Below, one piece after another: positions 18,129-27,921 of a stretch of 64,000 bases of DNA. The first letter of the stretch is position 1. Every line of letters starts with the position of its first letter. The position numbers were made by a program, and so were the translations under genes. This DNA is from Immundisolibacter cernigliae (GTDB taxonomy: Bacteria; Pseudomonadota; Gammaproteobacteria; Immundisolibacterales; Immundisolibacteraceae), in contig NZ_CP014671.1 in the NCBI RefSeq assembly GCF_001697225.1, positions 2,542,001-2,606,000 of the forward strand. Reading direction: 5' to 3'. Below the pieces are notes generated by a model. The model saw only the letters and a list, made by a program, of their open reading frames with translations. It was not told the DNA's origin and searched no databases.

Positions 18129-19736
18129 TCACATCCGAAACACGCCAAAGCGCGGCTCGCCAATCGGCGCGTTCAGCGATGCCGACAGGGCCAGGCCGAG
18201 CACCGTGCGGGTGTCGGCCGGGTCGATCACGCCGTCGTCCCACAGCCGGGCAGTGGCGTAGTAGGGATGGCCCTGGACCTCGTACTGCTCGCGAATCGGC
18301 GCCTTGAAGGCGTCTTCCGCCTCGGCCGACCAGCTGTCGCCGCGCGCCTCGATGTTGTCGCGCCGCACCGTGGCCAGGACACTCGCGGCCTGCTCGCCGC
18401 CCATCACCGAGATGCGGGCGTTGGGCCACATCCACAGAAAGCGCGGCCCGTAGGCGCGCCCGCACATGCCGTAGTTGCCGGCCCCGAACGAGCCGCCGAT
18501 GATGACCGTGAACTTGGGCACCTGTGCGTTGGCCACGGCGTGGACCAGCTTGGCGCCGTCCTTGGCGATGCCGCGGCTCTCGTACTCGCGCCCGACCATG
18601 AAGCCGGTGATGTTCTGCAGGAACAGCAGCGGAATCCTGCGCTGACAGCACAGCTCGATGAAATGCGCGCCCTTGAGGGCGGACTCCGAGAACAGGATGC
18701 CGTTGTTGGCGATGATGCCGACCGGATAACCCCACAGGTGCGCGAAGCCGCACACCAGCGTGGTGCCGTACAGCTGCTTGAACTCCTGGAATTCGGAGCC
18801 GTCCACCAGGCGGGCGATGACCTCGCGCACGTCGAACGGCTGGCGCGCATCGGCCGGCACCAGGCCGTACAGCTCGTGGGCGTCGTAACGCGGCGCCACC
18901 GGCTCGCGCAGCGGCAGGTCGATGGTCTTGCTGCGGTTGAGCGTGCCCACGATGTCGCGGGCAATGCCCAGCGCGTGCAGGTCGTTCCTGGCCAGGTAAT
19001 CGGTGACGCCCGAGGTGCGGCTATGCACGTCGCCGCCGCCCAGATCCTCGGCGCTCACCACCTCGCCGGTGGCCGCCTTCACCAGCGGCGGGCCGCCCAG
19101 GAAGATCGTGCCCTGATTTCTGACGATCACCGTCTCGTCGCACAGCGCCGGCACATACGCGCCGCCGGCCGTGCAGGAGCCCATGACGATGGCGATCTGC
19201 GGGATGCCGGCCGCCGACATCACCGACTGGTTGTAGAAGATGCGCCCGAAGTGGTGCTGGTCGGGGAATACCTCGTCCTGCAGCGGCAGGAAGCCGCCGC
19301 CGGAATCGACCAGGTAGATGCACGGCAGGCGGTTCTCGAGCGCGATCTGCTGCGCACGCAGGTGTTTCTTGACCGTCAGCGGGTAGTAGGTGCCGCCCTT
19401 GACGGTGGCGTCGTTGGCGACGATCACCACCTCCTGCCCGCACACCCGGCCAATGCCGGTGACGATGCCGGCCGACGGCGCCTCGTCCCCGTAAAGACCC
19501 AGCGCCGCCAGCGGCGAGAGTTCCATAAACGGCGTGCCCGGATCGAGCAGCGCCTCCACGCGCTGCCGAGGCAGCAACTTGCCGCGCGCGGAGTGCTTGG
19601 CCTTGGCGTGCTCGGGGCCGCCGGTGGCGTACTGCGCCAGCTTGGCCTTCAGGTCCGCCACCAGCGCGCGGTTGTGCGCGGCGTCGGCCTGGAACTGCGG
19701 CGTGGCGGGATTCAGCTTGCTGTCCAGTACCGGCAC
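18129..19736 (-). CDS. liuB: Methylcrotonyl-CoA carboxylase carboxyltransferase subunit
   Basis: A 535-residue acyl-CoA carboxyltransferase with both crotonase-like halves. Markers are [25 protein letters not shown] (acyl-CoA site) and, in the C-terminal half, [11 protein letters not shown] and [16 protein letters not shown]. Length and motifs match the beta subunit of methylcrotonyl-CoA carboxylase. It precedes liuC by 7 bp and is separated from liuA by a quinone oxidoreductase and a thiolase, which are not part of the classic liuABCDE order. Confidence 0.92.
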   Translation of the reverse strand: MPVLDSKLNPATPQFQADAAHNRALVADLKAKLAQYATGGPEHAKAKHSARGKLLPRQRVEALLDPGTPFMELSPLAALGLYGDEAPSAGIVTGIGRVCGQEVVIVANDATVKGGTYYPLTVKKHLRAQQIALENRLPCIYLVDSGGGFLPLQDEVFPDQHHFGRIFYNQSVMSAAGIPQIAIVMGSCTAGGAYVPALCDETVIVRNQGTIFLGGPPLVKAATGEVVSAEDLGGGDVHSRTSGVTDYLARNDLHALGIARDIVGTLNRSKTIDLPLREPVAPRYDAHELYGLVPADARQPFDVREVIARLVDGSEFQEFKQLYGTTLVCGFAHLWGYPVGIIANNGILFSESALKGAHFIELCCQRRIPLLFLQNITGFMVGREYESRGIAKDGAKLVHAVANAQVPKFTVIIGGSFGAGNYGMCGRAYGPRFLWMWPNARISVMGGEQAASVLATVRRDNIEARGDSWSAEAEDAFKAPIREQYEVQGHPYYATARLWDDGVIDPADTRTVLGLALSASLNAPIGEPRFGVFRM

Positions 19737-19768
19737 GCGGGGCCTCCTCGGTTCGGTGTGCGGCCGGG

Positions 19769-20734
19769 TTACGCCGGATCGTCCGCGGCCACCCGCAGCA
19801 GGATTTTGCCCCGCGTGTGGTGACTTTCGCTCATCTCGTGCGCACGGGCGGCTTGCTCCAGCGGCAGCAGCGGGCCGATCTGCGGGCGCAGCCGGCCCTG
19901 CGCGGCCAGCTGCGCGATCTTCTCAAGCTGCGCGCCGTCGGCCCGCGCAATCAGCAGCTGCGAGCTCACCGGCCCGATCTGCAGGTCCTGTTCGGTGGCC
20001 ACCGGACTGAGCAGCACGATGCGCGTGCCGGCGTGTACCAACGGCCGGGCGCCCTGCAGGGACACGCCGGCAAAGGCGGCGAAGATCACGTCCACACCGG
20101 CCGGGAACTGTGCCGCGATGCGGGCGGCAAAATCCGGTGCCTGGTAGTCCACCACCAAGGCGGCGCCCAGGCTGCGCACGAACTCATGATTGGCCGGGCT
20201 GGCGCTGGCGATGACCGTTGCCCCCGCGTCGCAGGCCAACTGCACGGCCAGGCTGCCGACGCCGCCGGCCGCGCCGGTGATCAGCACCACCTCGCCGCGC
20301 TTCAATTGCGCGACTTCGAACAGGCCCTGCCAGGCTGTGTGGCCGGCCACCGGCAGCGCCGCTGCCTGCTCGAAGCTCAGATTGGCCGGCTTGTGCGCCA
20401 GCTTGGCGGCCTCGACCGGGACATATTCGGCGTAGCCACCCCAGTGCATCAGCCGCTGCTGCAGAAAGACCAACACGGCATCGCCGACCGCAAAATCCCG
20501 CACCGCGGCGCCGACCTGGGCCACCACGCCCGAGACCTCGCGACCCATGATGGCAGGGAATTCGTAGGCCACGAAATCCTTCAGCTGACCTTTCCGGATG
20601 CGCCAGTCGATGGGGTTGACGGCGGCCACGCGGACCGCCACCAGCACCTGCTCGTGGGTGATCGGCGGCATGGGCCGGTCGACGAGTTGCAGTTGCTCTG
20701 GGCCGCCGAAGTCATGGATGACGATCGCTTTCAT
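19769..20734 (-). CDS. NAD(P)-dependent quinone-oxidoreductase-like MDR protein
   Basis: A 321-residue medium-chain dehydrogenase/reductase of the zinc-independent quinone oxidoreductase group. The start at 20734 gives [17 protein letters not shown]. The N-terminal GroES-like domain contains [11 protein letters not shown], and the nucleotide-binding motif is [18 protein letters not shown]. Zinc-ligand cysteines are absent. It sits inside the liu operon between liuB and the thiolase, with short gaps, so it may reduce an enoyl-CoA or a quinone-like intermediate; this is inference. It is not required in known leucine degradation. Confidence 0.85.
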   Translation of the reverse strand: MKAIVIHDFGGPEQLQLVDRPMPPITHEQVLVAVRVAAVNPIDWRIRKGQLKDFVAYEFPAIMGREVSGVVAQVGAAVRDFAVGDAVLVFLQQRLMHWGGYAEYVPVEAAKLAHKPANLSFEQAAALPVAGHTAWQGLFEVAQLKRGEVVLITGAAGGVGSLAVQLACDAGATVIASASPANHEFVRSLGAALVVDYQAPDFAARIAAQFPAGVDVIFAAFAGVSLQGARPLVHAGTRIVLLSPVATEQDLQIGPVSSQLLIARADGAQLEKIAQLAAQGRLRPQIGPLLPLEQAARAHEMSESHHTRGKILLRVAADDPA

Positions 20735-20863
20735 GCGCAGGGGCGCTCTGGTTTGGGGGAAGCCGCCCGGCAGCGACGAAGGGCTGTCATTACAAGGAGC
20801 GGGCCATGCCCGCTCCTGCACCACACGCGCCGGGCCGTGGCGCGGGGTGAATGGAAGGAGCGC

Positions 20864-22042
20864 TTACAACAGCTCCACCGCCAGCGCGGTGGCCTCGCCA
20901 CCGGCCAGGCAGATCGCCGCCACGCCGTACTTGCCGCCGCGCCGGCGCAGGGCGTTCAGCAGCGTCACCACGATGCGCGCGCCGGAGGCGCCGACCGGAT
21001 GCCCCAGCGCGCAGGCCCCGCCCAGCACGTTCATCTTCTCGTGCGGGATGCGCAGTTCCTGCATCACCGTCATCGGTACCACGGCGAAGGCCTCGTTCAC
21101 TTCGTACAGATCGGGCTTGTCCGGCGTCCAGCCGAGCTTGCGCAGCAGCAGCTCGATGGCGCCGACCGGCGCGGTGGTGAACCAGGCCGGGTTCTGGGCG
21201 TGGGTGGCGTGCCCCAGCACCCGTGCCAGGGGCTTCAGGCCGCGGCGGGCGGCTTCTTCCTCGGCCATCAGCACCAATGCGGCGGCGCCATCGGAGATGG
21301 ACGACGAGTTGGCGGCGGTGACCGTGCCGCCTTCCTTGAAGGCGGGCTTCAAGGTGGGAATCTTGTCGATCTTCGCCGTCAGCGGCTGCTCGTCCTTGTC
21401 GTAGCTGACTTCGCCCGCCTTGGTCTTGACCGTCACCGGCACGATCTCGGTGGCCGAGTCGCCCTCATTGGTGGCGCGCTGGGCGCGGCGCAGGGACTCC
21501 ATGGCAAAGGCGTCCTGCTGCTCGCGGCTGAAACCCTGCTTGTCGGCGCAGCGCTCGGCAAAGGCGCCCATCAGCAGGCCCTCGCGCACGTCCTGCAGAC
21601 CGTCGCAGAACATGTGGTCGAGCACCTGCCCGTGGCCCATGCGCAGGCCCTGGCGCACCTTGGGCAGGAGGTACGGCGCGTTGCTCATGGACTCCATGCC
21701 GCCGGCCAGGGCGACCTTCACGTCGCCGCTGCGAATCTGGTCGAAGGCGTACATGGTCGCCTTCATGGCCGAGCCGCACATCTTGTTGACGGTGGTCACC
21801 GGCACGCCCAGCGACAGGCCGGCCTTGAGCACCGCCTGGCGGCCGGGCGCCTGGCCCTGGCCGGCCGGCAGCACGCAGCCGATGTGCGCATCCTCGATCT
21901 GCGCCCCGTCCACGCCGGCATCGGCGACCACGGCGGCAATCGCGGCGGCGCCCAGATCCGAGGCCGACAGGCTGGCGAACTGGCCCTGAAAACTGCCCAG
22001 GGCGGTACGCCGGGCGGCAACGATGACGACGTTGGTTGTCAT
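20864..22042 (-). CDS. Acetyl-CoA C-acetyltransferase (thiolase)
   Basis: A 392-residue type II thiolase. The start at 22042 gives MTTNVVIVAARRTALGSFQG. The nucleophile Cys89 is in NKMCGSAMKA, the His motif is ALGHPVGASGAR and the second Cys lies in CLAGGEATA, so all three active-site blocks are intact. It should interconvert acetoacetyl-CoA and two acetyl-CoA. In the liu operon it can finish leucine breakdown once acetoacetate is activated; no CoA transferase or acetoacetyl-CoA synthetase is visible nearby. atoB or phaA would be possible names, so no symbol is given. Confidence 0.92.
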   Translation of the reverse strand: MTTNVVIVAARRTALGSFQGQFASLSASDLGAAAIAAVVADAGVDGAQIEDAHIGCVLPAGQGQAPGRQAVLKAGLSLGVPVTTVNKMCGSAMKATMYAFDQIRSGDVKVALAGGMESMSNAPYLLPKVRQGLRMGHGQVLDHMFCDGLQDVREGLLMGAFAERCADKQGFSREQQDAFAMESLRRAQRATNEGDSATEIVPVTVKTKAGEVSYDKDEQPLTAKIDKIPTLKPAFKEGGTVTAANSSSISDGAAALVLMAEEEAARRGLKPLARVLGHATHAQNPAWFTTAPVGAIELLLRKLGWTPDKPDLYEVNEAFAVVPMTVMQELRIPHEKMNVLGGACALGHPVGASGARIVVTLLNALRRRGGKYGVAAICLAGGEATALAVELL

Positions 22043-22134
22043 GGTGATGTGCTCCTGATGCAGTGAAGTGCTTGAGCGACACAACCGCTTTTGGCGGTGT
22101 GCTCCTTGTGAATCTGATCGAACGGCGCGACCGC

Positions 22135-23295
22135 TCAGGCGGTCTGGTCGAACAGCTCGCGGCCGATCAGCATGCGGCGGATTTCGTTGGTGCCGGCGCC
22201 GATGTCGTACAGCTTGGCGTCGCGCAGCAGCCGACCGGTGGGGTAGTCGTTGATGTAGCCGTTGCCGCCCAGGCACTGGATGGCTTCCAGTGCCACGCGC
22301 ACCGCGCTTTCCGACGCGTACAGCAGGCAGGCGGCGGCGTCCTTGCGCGACGGCCGGCCGGCGTCCACCGCCTCGGCCACGCGGTAGGCAAACGCCCGTG
22401 CCGACTGCAGGGCCACGTACATGTCGGCGAGCTTGCCCTGCATCAGCTGAAAGGTGCCGATGGCCTGCCCGAACTGGCGGCGCTCGTGCACGTAGGGCAG
22501 CGCCACGTCCATGGCCGCCTGCATGATGCCCAGCGGCCCGCCGCACAGGGTCACGCGCTCCGAATCCAGGCCTCGCATCAACACCTTGACGCCCTGGTTG
22601 ACCGCGCCCAGCACGTTTTCAGCCGGAATTTCGCAGTCCCGAAACACCAGCTCGCAGGTGTTGCTGCCGCGCATGCCGAGCTTGTCGAGCTTCTGCGCCG
22701 TGCTGAAGCCCGGCATCCCCTTCTCGATGATGAAGGCGGTGATGGTGCGCGAGCCCTTGGCGGCGTCGTCGGTGCGCATGTAGACCACCAGCACGTCGGC
22801 ATCCGGGCCGTTGGTGATCCACATCTTGCTGCCGTTGGCGATCCACACCTCGCCACGCTGCACCGCCGTGCAGCGCATGGAGCCGACCACGTCCGATCCG
22901 GAACCGGGCTCGGACATGGCGAGCGCGCCGACGTGTTCGCCGGAGCACAGCTTGGGCAGGAACCTGCGCCGCTGCGAGTCGGTACCGTTCAGGTACAGGT
23001 TGTTCACGCACAGATTGGAATGCGCGCCATAGGACATGCCCACCGACGCGCTGGCGCGGGAAATTTCCTCGATCGCCACCAGGTGCGCCCGGTAGCTCAT
23101 GCCGCTGCCGCCGAATTCCTCCGGCACCGTCATCCCCAGCAGGCCGAGCTCGCCCATGCGCTGCCACAGGTGCATGGGGAATTCGTTGCTGCGGTCGATC
23201 TGGTCCGCCAGCGGCGCCACCTCGTCACGTGCAAAGCGCGCCACGGTGTCGCGCAGCAGGTCGAGTTCTTCATCCAGATGCACGTCGAATGACAC
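22135..23295 (-). CDS. liuA: Isovaleryl-CoA dehydrogenase
   Basis: A 386-residue acyl-CoA dehydrogenase. The GTG start at 23295 gives [18 protein letters not shown], the common IVD N-terminus; the longer upstream frame would add unlikely residues. Family signatures are [13 protein letters not shown] near the flavin site and the C-terminal [20 protein letters not shown]. It should oxidise isovaleryl-CoA to 3-methylcrotonyl-CoA with FAD and heads the liu operon. No MerR-type liuR gene precedes it, unlike in Pseudomonas. It is divergent from a cytochrome c' gene. Confidence 0.92.
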   Translation of the reverse strand: MSFDVHLDEELDLLRDTVARFARDEVAPLADQIDRSNEFPMHLWQRMGELGLLGMTVPEEFGGSGMSYRAHLVAIEEISRASASVGMSYGAHSNLCVNNLYLNGTDSQRRRFLPKLCSGEHVGALAMSEPGSGSDVVGSMRCTAVQRGEVWIANGSKMWITNGPDADVLVVYMRTDDAAKGSRTITAFIIEKGMPGFSTAQKLDKLGMRGSNTCELVFRDCEIPAENVLGAVNQGVKVLMRGLDSERVTLCGGPLGIMQAAMDVALPYVHERRQFGQAIGTFQLMQGKLADMYVALQSARAFAYRVAEAVDAGRPSRKDAAACLLYASESAVRVALEAIQCLGGNGYINDYPTGRLLRDAKLYDIGAGTNEIRRMLIGRELFDQTA

Positions 23296-23319
23296 CGCCA
23301 GCCCCCGCCGGTGATTGAG

Positions 23320-23349
23320 TTGAACGACCGGTAACGGGCCGAATACTAT
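23320..23349 (+). promoter_or_regulatory. Candidate sigma-70 promoter for the cytochrome c' gene
   Basis: TTGAAC at 23320-23325 and TACTAT at 23344-23349 are separated by 18 bp, about 107 bp upstream of the cytochrome c' ATG. It is a plausible but not strong match, in the 160-bp divergent region shared with liuA. Confidence 0.35.
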
Positions 23350-23455
23350 CACCTGCGGTGCCCCTCCAAGGCGCCCGAAAGCGGGCCAAGTGGCCTGTGT
23401 TAGAGTCCAAACCGACCGCATATCGCCCTTTTACAGACCGAGGAGTTCCAGCCCG

Positions 23456-23917
23456 ATGAAGCGTCAAACCGCCCTGTCCTGCGCTGCCGTTCTGTTCGCC
23501 GTCACTGCCGTGGCACACGGCGCAGGCGAGCCCACGCCCGCCGAGCGCGCGGTCGGCTACCGCCAGAGTGTGTTTCATGTCATCGCCGGCAACTTCGGCC
23601 CCATGGCCGGCATGGTCAAGGGCGAAATCCCCTTCGACGCCAAGGCCTTCGCCCTGCGCGCCGAGCGCGTGGCCTTTCTGAGCACCCTGCCGCTGGAGGG
23701 CTTCATCCCGGACAGCCGGGTCGGCAAGACCGACGCCAAGCAGGAAATCTGGGACAACATGGACGACTTCAAGGCCAAGATGGAAAGCTTCCAGACCGAG
23801 GCCGGGAAGCTGGCCGAAGCGGCCAAGACCGCCTCTGCGATCGATGCGCTGAAGCCGCAGTTCGGCAAGGTCGGTCAGGCCTGCAAGGACTGCCACGACA
23901 AGTACAAGGAAGACTGA
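23456..23917 (+). CDS. Cytochrome c' (class II c-type cytochrome)
   Basis: A 153-residue periplasmic protein with signal peptide MKRQTALSCAAVLFAVTAVAHGA and a four-helix-bundle sequence. The single heme site CKDCH (Cys143, Cys146, His147) lies near the C-terminus, which is the class II arrangement. Such proteins bind NO or CO through a five-coordinate heme and may protect against nitric oxide or shuttle electrons. The ATG follows GAGGAG. It reads away from liuA and converges with the helix-hairpin-helix gene. Confidence 0.9.
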   Translation: MKRQTALSCAAVLFAVTAVAHGAGEPTPAERAVGYRQSVFHVIAGNFGPMAGMVKGEIPFDAKAFALRAERVAFLSTLPLEGFIPDSRVGKTDAKQEIWDNMDDFKAKMESFQTEAGKLAEAAKTASAIDALKPQFGKVGQACKDCHDKYKED

Positions 23918-23971
23918 CGACCGGTCGGGCCTGGCCGGGTGGGGTCGGACGCGGCCGCGCCGCGACGCCCA

Positions 23972-24008
23972 TAAAAAAGGCCGGTCACCCCGGGCGGGGT
24001 GGCCGGCC
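23972..24008 (-). terminator. Rho-independent terminator of the helix-hairpin-helix gene
   Basis: On the minus strand a 13-bp stem (one mismatch) with loop GCCC is followed by six U residues. It lies 24 bp past the stop of the gene at 24032-24331, and could also receive transcription from the convergent cytochrome gene, though without a U-run in that direction. Confidence 0.85.
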
Positions 24009-24031
24009 ATCTGACGCGCAAGGCGTCCCGA

Positions 24032-24331
24032 TTACGGTGTCGGTGCAGTCGCCGCTGGGGCGCAGTTTTCGCCCAGCGTGATGTTGGTGCGGTTGGCCTC
24101 GATGGTCTTGGCGCCGATGCCTTTGACCTTTTCCAGATCGTCCGCGGACTTGAATGGCCCATTCTCGGTCCGGTAAGCGACGATGGCCTGGGCTTTGGCG
24201 TCGCCGATGCCCTTCAGGCCGGCGGTGAGTGCCGGCGCGTCGGCGCAGTTGATGTCGACCGGTTCGGCAGCGGCGATTCCCGCCGCGAGTGTCACAAACA
24301 AGGCAACGCAGGTATTCCGGAACTTCGACAT
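24032..24331 (-). CDS. ComEA-like helix-hairpin-helix protein
   Basis: A 99-residue secreted protein. It starts MSKFRNTCVALFVTLAAGIA with a signal peptide ending in AAAE. The tandem helix-hairpin-helix segment reads INCADAPALTAGLKGIG, then DDLEKVKGIGAKTIEANR. This is the small ComEA family that binds double-stranded DNA in the periplasm, often linked to DNA uptake, although many members are of unknown role. No other competence genes are in the window. It is a single gene with its own terminator. Confidence 0.88.
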   Translation of the reverse strand: MSKFRNTCVALFVTLAAGIAAAEPVDINCADAPALTAGLKGIGDAKAQAIVAYRTENGPFKSADDLEKVKGIGAKTIEANRTNITLGENCAPAATAPTP

Positions 24332-24539
24332 GGTCTGTACTCCCGTTTGGTGCTTTGGTTGAGGTGAAGTGCCTTTCAGGACAGTGTCGTCAAGAACAGG
24401 CAGTGGCAAGCGTACATGTAAAAAATAACGCGTGAAAGGTCTGTTCGGGGGGTGTAACTAACCGCCCGGTGATGCGTCCAAGCACTCACGAAACGCCCGT
24501 TGCCTGAAACGGCTCGGTTATCCGGTGCGAGGAGGTGCC

Positions 24540-25490
24540 ATGAAACGCTTCAGGTTGAGTGTTCCGGGTGCATCGGCGATCACGCCGCGAGCGGTGTATC
24601 AGGCGCGTCGCCAGTTGCTGCTGGCCGGCGCCGGGGCGGGACTGGCGCTCGCGTGGCCGGGTTTCGCCAGGTCGGCGTCGGCCGTCGGGCCGCTCGCGGC
24701 GGTGCCGCGCGGGCCGTTCGGAACCGATGAGGCGCTCACGCCGCGCCAGTTCGTGACCGGTTACAACAATTTCTATGAATTCGGTACCGACAAGGCGGAC
24801 CCGGCCGCCAATGCCCACACGCTGCGCCCGCGGCCGTGGCAGGTTCAGATCGACGGCGCGGTGAGCCGCCCGCTCACCGTTGATATCGAAGAATTGCTGC
24901 AGCCGAAGAACCTGCAGGAGCGCATCTACCGCCTGCGCTGCGTGGAGGGCTGGTCGATGGTGATCCCGTGGATCGGCCTGCCGCTGGCCGATGTGCTGCG
25001 CCGGGTCGAGCCGCTCGGTTCAGCCAAGTACGTCGAATTCACCACCCTGCACGACCCCGAGCAGATGCCCGGCCAGAAACGCGACGTGCTGCCCTGGCCG
25101 TATGTGGAGGGCTTGCGCCTGGACGAGGCGATGCATCCGCTCAGTTTCCTGGCGGTGGGCCTGTATGGCGATGTGCTGCCCAACCAGAACGGCGCCCCGC
25201 TGCGGCTGGTGGTGCCGTGGAAATACGGCTTCAAGAGCGTGAAGTCGATCGTGCGCATCCGCTTTGCCGAGCAGCAGCCGCAGACGGCGTGGAACGTGGT
25301 GGCGCCGCAGGAATATGGCTTCTACGCCAACGTGAATCCGCAGGTCGATCACCCGCGCTGGTCGCAGGCGCGCGAGCGGCGTCTGGGCGAGGGCCTGCTG
25401 GCGTCGCGCCGGCCGACGCTGCCGTTCAACGGCTACGCCGAGCAGGTGGCCAGCCTGTACGCCGGCATGGACCTGCGCCGGGATTTCTGA
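24540..25490 (+). CDS. msrP: Methionine sulfoxide reductase catalytic subunit MsrP (molybdoenzyme)
   Basis: A 316-residue sulfite-oxidase-fold molybdoprotein that repairs methionine sulfoxide in periplasmic proteins. A twin-arginine signal (RR at 23-24, [16 protein letters not shown]) indicates Tat export with cofactor bound. Cys134 in [10 protein letters not shown] is the expected molybdenum ligand; IPWIGLPL and [11 protein letters not shown] are family motifs. The ATG follows a strong GGAGG. The membrane partner MsrQ starts 3 bp after its stop. Confidence 0.94.
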   Translation: MKRFRLSVPGASAITPRAVYQARRQLLLAGAGAGLALAWPGFARSASAVGPLAAVPRGPFGTDEALTPRQFVTGYNNFYEFGTDKADPAANAHTLRPRPWQVQIDGAVSRPLTVDIEELLQPKNLQERIYRLRCVEGWSMVIPWIGLPLADVLRRVEPLGSAKYVEFTTLHDPEQMPGQKRDVLPWPYVEGLRLDEAMHPLSFLAVGLYGDVLPNQNGAPLRLVVPWKYGFKSVKSIVRIRFAEQQPQTAWNVVAPQEYGFYANVNPQVDHPRWSQARERRLGEGLLASRRPTLPFNGYAEQVASLYAGMDLRRDF

Positions 25491-25493
25491 GGC

Positions 25494-26123
25494 GTGCGTC
25501 GCGGCGCACTGCAAGCCCGCCTGTGGGCCGCCGGCCTGTGGACGCTGGCACTGACGCCGGCCCTGGTATTGCTGGCGCGCGCCCTGGGTAATCGCCTGGG
25601 TGCCAATCCGATCGAGGAACTCACGCTCGAACTGGGCCAGTGGGCGCTGCGCTTTTTGCTGCTGACGCTGGCCGCCACGCCGCTGCGCCGGCTGACCGGC
25701 TGGACGGTGCTGCTGCGCCACCGGCGCCTGTTGGGACTGACGGCGGCCAGTTACGCGCTGCTGCATCTGCTGGTCTACGCCGTGCTCGATCAGGGCCTGC
25801 TGTGGTCGCAGATCGTCGGTGACATCCTGAAGCGGCCGTTCATCACGGTCGGCATGGCGGCCTTCGTCCTGCTGCTGCCGTTGGCAGCGACCTCGTTCGA
25901 TGCGGCGATCCGGCGGCTGGGCGCCCGTCGCTGGCAGGCGCTGCACCGGCTGGTATACGTGGCTACCGGCCTGGCGCTGCTGCATTTCTGGTGGAAGGTG
26001 AAGGCTGACACCGCCGAGCCGACGATTTACCTGACGGTGTTTGCACTATTATTGGTGGCCCGTTTCGTGGCCCCTGGCCACCGTTTCCGGCGCCGGCCGC
26101 CAGCCGGCCGCCAGCCCGCCTGA
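25494..26123 (+). CDS. msrQ: MsrQ, heme-binding membrane subunit of the MsrPQ system
   Basis: A 209-residue membrane protein of the ferric-reductase-like family that passes electrons from the quinone pool to MsrP. It begins with GTG 3 bp after the msrP stop. About six hydrophobic helices are visible, with His residues in LLRHRRLLGL, LLHLLVY, LHRLVYVATGLALLHFWW that are candidate heme ligands. The family sequence WQALHRLVY is present. The pair msrP-msrQ is complete and tightly coupled. Confidence 0.92.
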   Translation: MRRGALQARLWAAGLWTLALTPALVLLARALGNRLGANPIEELTLELGQWALRFLLLTLAATPLRRLTGWTVLLRHRRLLGLTAASYALLHLLVYAVLDQGLLWSQIVGDILKRPFITVGMAAFVLLLPLAATSFDAAIRRLGARRWQALHRLVYVATGLALLHFWWKVKADTAEPTIYLTVFALLLVARFVAPGHRFRRRPPAGRQPA

Positions 26124-26135
26124 TCCGGACGCATC

Positions 26136-27026
26136 TTGGATTCATTACGCACGCTGCGCGATTTCCTGCGCTGGGGCGCCAGTCGCTTTGCCGGCGCTGG
26201 TCTTTTTTATGGCCATGGAACGGACGGTGCTGCGGACGAGGCGGCGGTCCTGATCGCGCATGTACTGCACCTGGATTTGCCGCTGGCGCCGGAGTTTCTG
26301 GACGCCGCGTTGACTGTCGAGGAGCGTGTGGCGGTGACCGCACTGCTGCATCGACGCATCAGCGAGCGCCTGCCGGCGCCGTACCTGACCGGCGAGGCCT
26401 GGTTCGCCGGGTTGCGCTTCGCCGTGGATCCGCGGGTGTTGATCCCGCGCTCGCCGATCGGCGAGCTGATCCAGAACGGTTTTGCACCGTGGCTGGACGA
26501 CACAAGCCCGACACGCATTCTGGACATCGGCACCGGCAGCGGTTGCATCGCGATTGCCTGCGCGCTGGCATTTCCAGAGGCCACGGTGGACGCAGTCGAC
26601 ATCAGCCAGGACGCGCTCGACGTCGCGGCAATGAACGTGGCCCGCTACGGCCTGCACCAGCGGGTGCGTTTGCTGCGGTCCGATCTTTACGAGGCGCTGC
26701 TGGCCGGCGAGGGTTATGACCTCATCGTCAGCAACCCGCCGTATGTGCCGGACGCGGAATACGCCGGCCTGCCGGACGAGTACCGCCACGAGCCGCCGGG
26801 CGCCCTGGTGTCGCCCGATGCCGGCCTGGACCACCCGCTGCGCATCCTGCGTGGCGCAGCGATGCATCTGAGTGACGGCGGCCTGCTGGTGCTGGAGGTC
26901 GGTGCCACCTGGCCGGCGCTGGTCGAGCGCCTGCCGCAGCTGCCGTTCACGTGGGTGGAATTTGCCCGCGGCGGCGAGGGCGTGGCCGTGATCAGCCGTG
27001 AGGACTTGCTCCAGGCGCTGGCCTGA
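26136..27026 (+). CDS. prmB: 50S ribosomal protein L3 N5-glutamine methyltransferase
   Basis: A 296-residue N5-glutamine methyltransferase starting with TTG at 26136 (MDSLRTLRDFLRWGASRF). SAM motif I is ILDIGTGSGCIAI and the catalytic motif is SNPPYVPD. The N-terminal part with LIPRSPIGELI distinguishes PrmB (ribosomal protein L3) from PrmC (release factors), which normally lies beside prfA. It follows msrQ by 12 bp and converges with rapZ. Confidence 0.91.
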   Translation: MDSLRTLRDFLRWGASRFAGAGLFYGHGTDGAADEAAVLIAHVLHLDLPLAPEFLDAALTVEERVAVTALLHRRISERLPAPYLTGEAWFAGLRFAVDPRVLIPRSPIGELIQNGFAPWLDDTSPTRILDIGTGSGCIAIACALAFPEATVDAVDISQDALDVAAMNVARYGLHQRVRLLRSDLYEALLAGEGYDLIVSNPPYVPDAEYAGLPDEYRHEPPGALVSPDAGLDHPLRILRGAAMHLSDGGLLVLEVGATWPALVERLPQLPFTWVEFARGGEGVAVISREDLLQALA

Positions 27027-27038
27027 GTCCGTCCGCCT

Positions 27039-27908
27039 TCAGCCGGCCAGCTGGCGGTGGCGCACCAACACGCGCTCCGCCGGGTTTGTGTCCTGCCGCG
27101 TCCTGAAATGCTCGCCCAGACGATGTGCCATGTAGACCGAGCGGTGCCGGCCGCCGGTGCAGCCGATGCCCACCGTCACCTGGCTGCGGTCGCTGGCGGC
27201 AAAGCGCGGGAGCCAGTTGTCCAGAAACTGCCGGATGTCGGCGAACAACTGCTGCGCATCCGGCTGCCGGTCCAGGAACTCCCGCACCGGCGCATCCAGG
27301 CCGGTGAACTCGCGCAGCGCCGGATCCCAGTGCGGATTGGGCAGGCACCGCATGTCGAACACCATGTCGACATCCAGCGGCGTGCCGAACTTGTAACCGA
27401 AGGACTGGAACACCAGCGTCGGCGCCTGCCGGCCGTGGCTGAGCAGGTCGCGCACGCTGCTGCGCAGCTGGTAGATGTTCAGGCTGGAGCTGTCGATGCA
27501 GAGGTCCGCGAGTTCAGCGATCGGCGCCAGGCGCGCCTGTTCGGCGTCGATGGCCTCGCTGATCGAGCCGCCCTGACCGGCCAGCGGGTGCTGGCGCCGG
27601 GTTTCATTGTAGCGATTGATCAGGGTTTGCCGGTCGGCGGTGAAGAACAGCACCTGGCAGTCGACGGCGTTGTCGCGGATCGCTTTCAGGATGCCGGGCA
27701 GCGCCGTCAGATCGGAGAAGTTGCGCGCATCGATGCCGACCGCGGCCGGCGTGTCAGCGCCGCTGCGCGTCAGTTCCTGACCCAGGGCCGGCAGCAGCGC
27801 GATCGGCAGGTTGTCGACGCAATAGAAGCCTAGGTCCTCGAGCGCACGCAGCGCCGTGGACTTGCCGGCCCCCGACAGGCCGCTGACGATGATCAGGCGC
27901 TGCGGCAT
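27039..27908 (-). CDS. rapZ: RNase adapter protein RapZ
   Basis: A 289-residue P-loop protein. The ATG at 27908 gives MPQRLIIVSGLSGAGKST with Walker A at residues 10-17. The segments CVDNLPIALLP, FSFGYKFG-like FQSFGYKFGTP and the C-terminal IGCTGGRHRSVY are family hallmarks. In enterobacteria RapZ brings the small RNA GlmZ to RNase E to control glmS; elsewhere it is a nucleotide-binding YvcJ homologue. It lies 13 bp after rpoN, in the position where hpf and ptsN normally come first. Confidence 0.95.
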   Translation of the reverse strand: MPQRLIIVSGLSGAGKSTALRALEDLGFYCVDNLPIALLPALGQELTRSGADTPAAVGIDARNFSDLTALPGILKAIRDNAVDCQVLFFTADRQTLINRYNETRRQHPLAGQGGSISEAIDAEQARLAPIAELADLCIDSSSLNIYQLRSSVRDLLSHGRQAPTLVFQSFGYKFGTPLDVDMVFDMRCLPNPHWDPALREFTGLDAPVREFLDRQPDAQQLFADIRQFLDNWLPRFAASDRSQVTVGIGCTGGRHRSVYMAHRLGEHFRTRQDTNPAERVLVRHRQLAG

Positions 27909-27921
27909 GGGTGGGTTCAAA

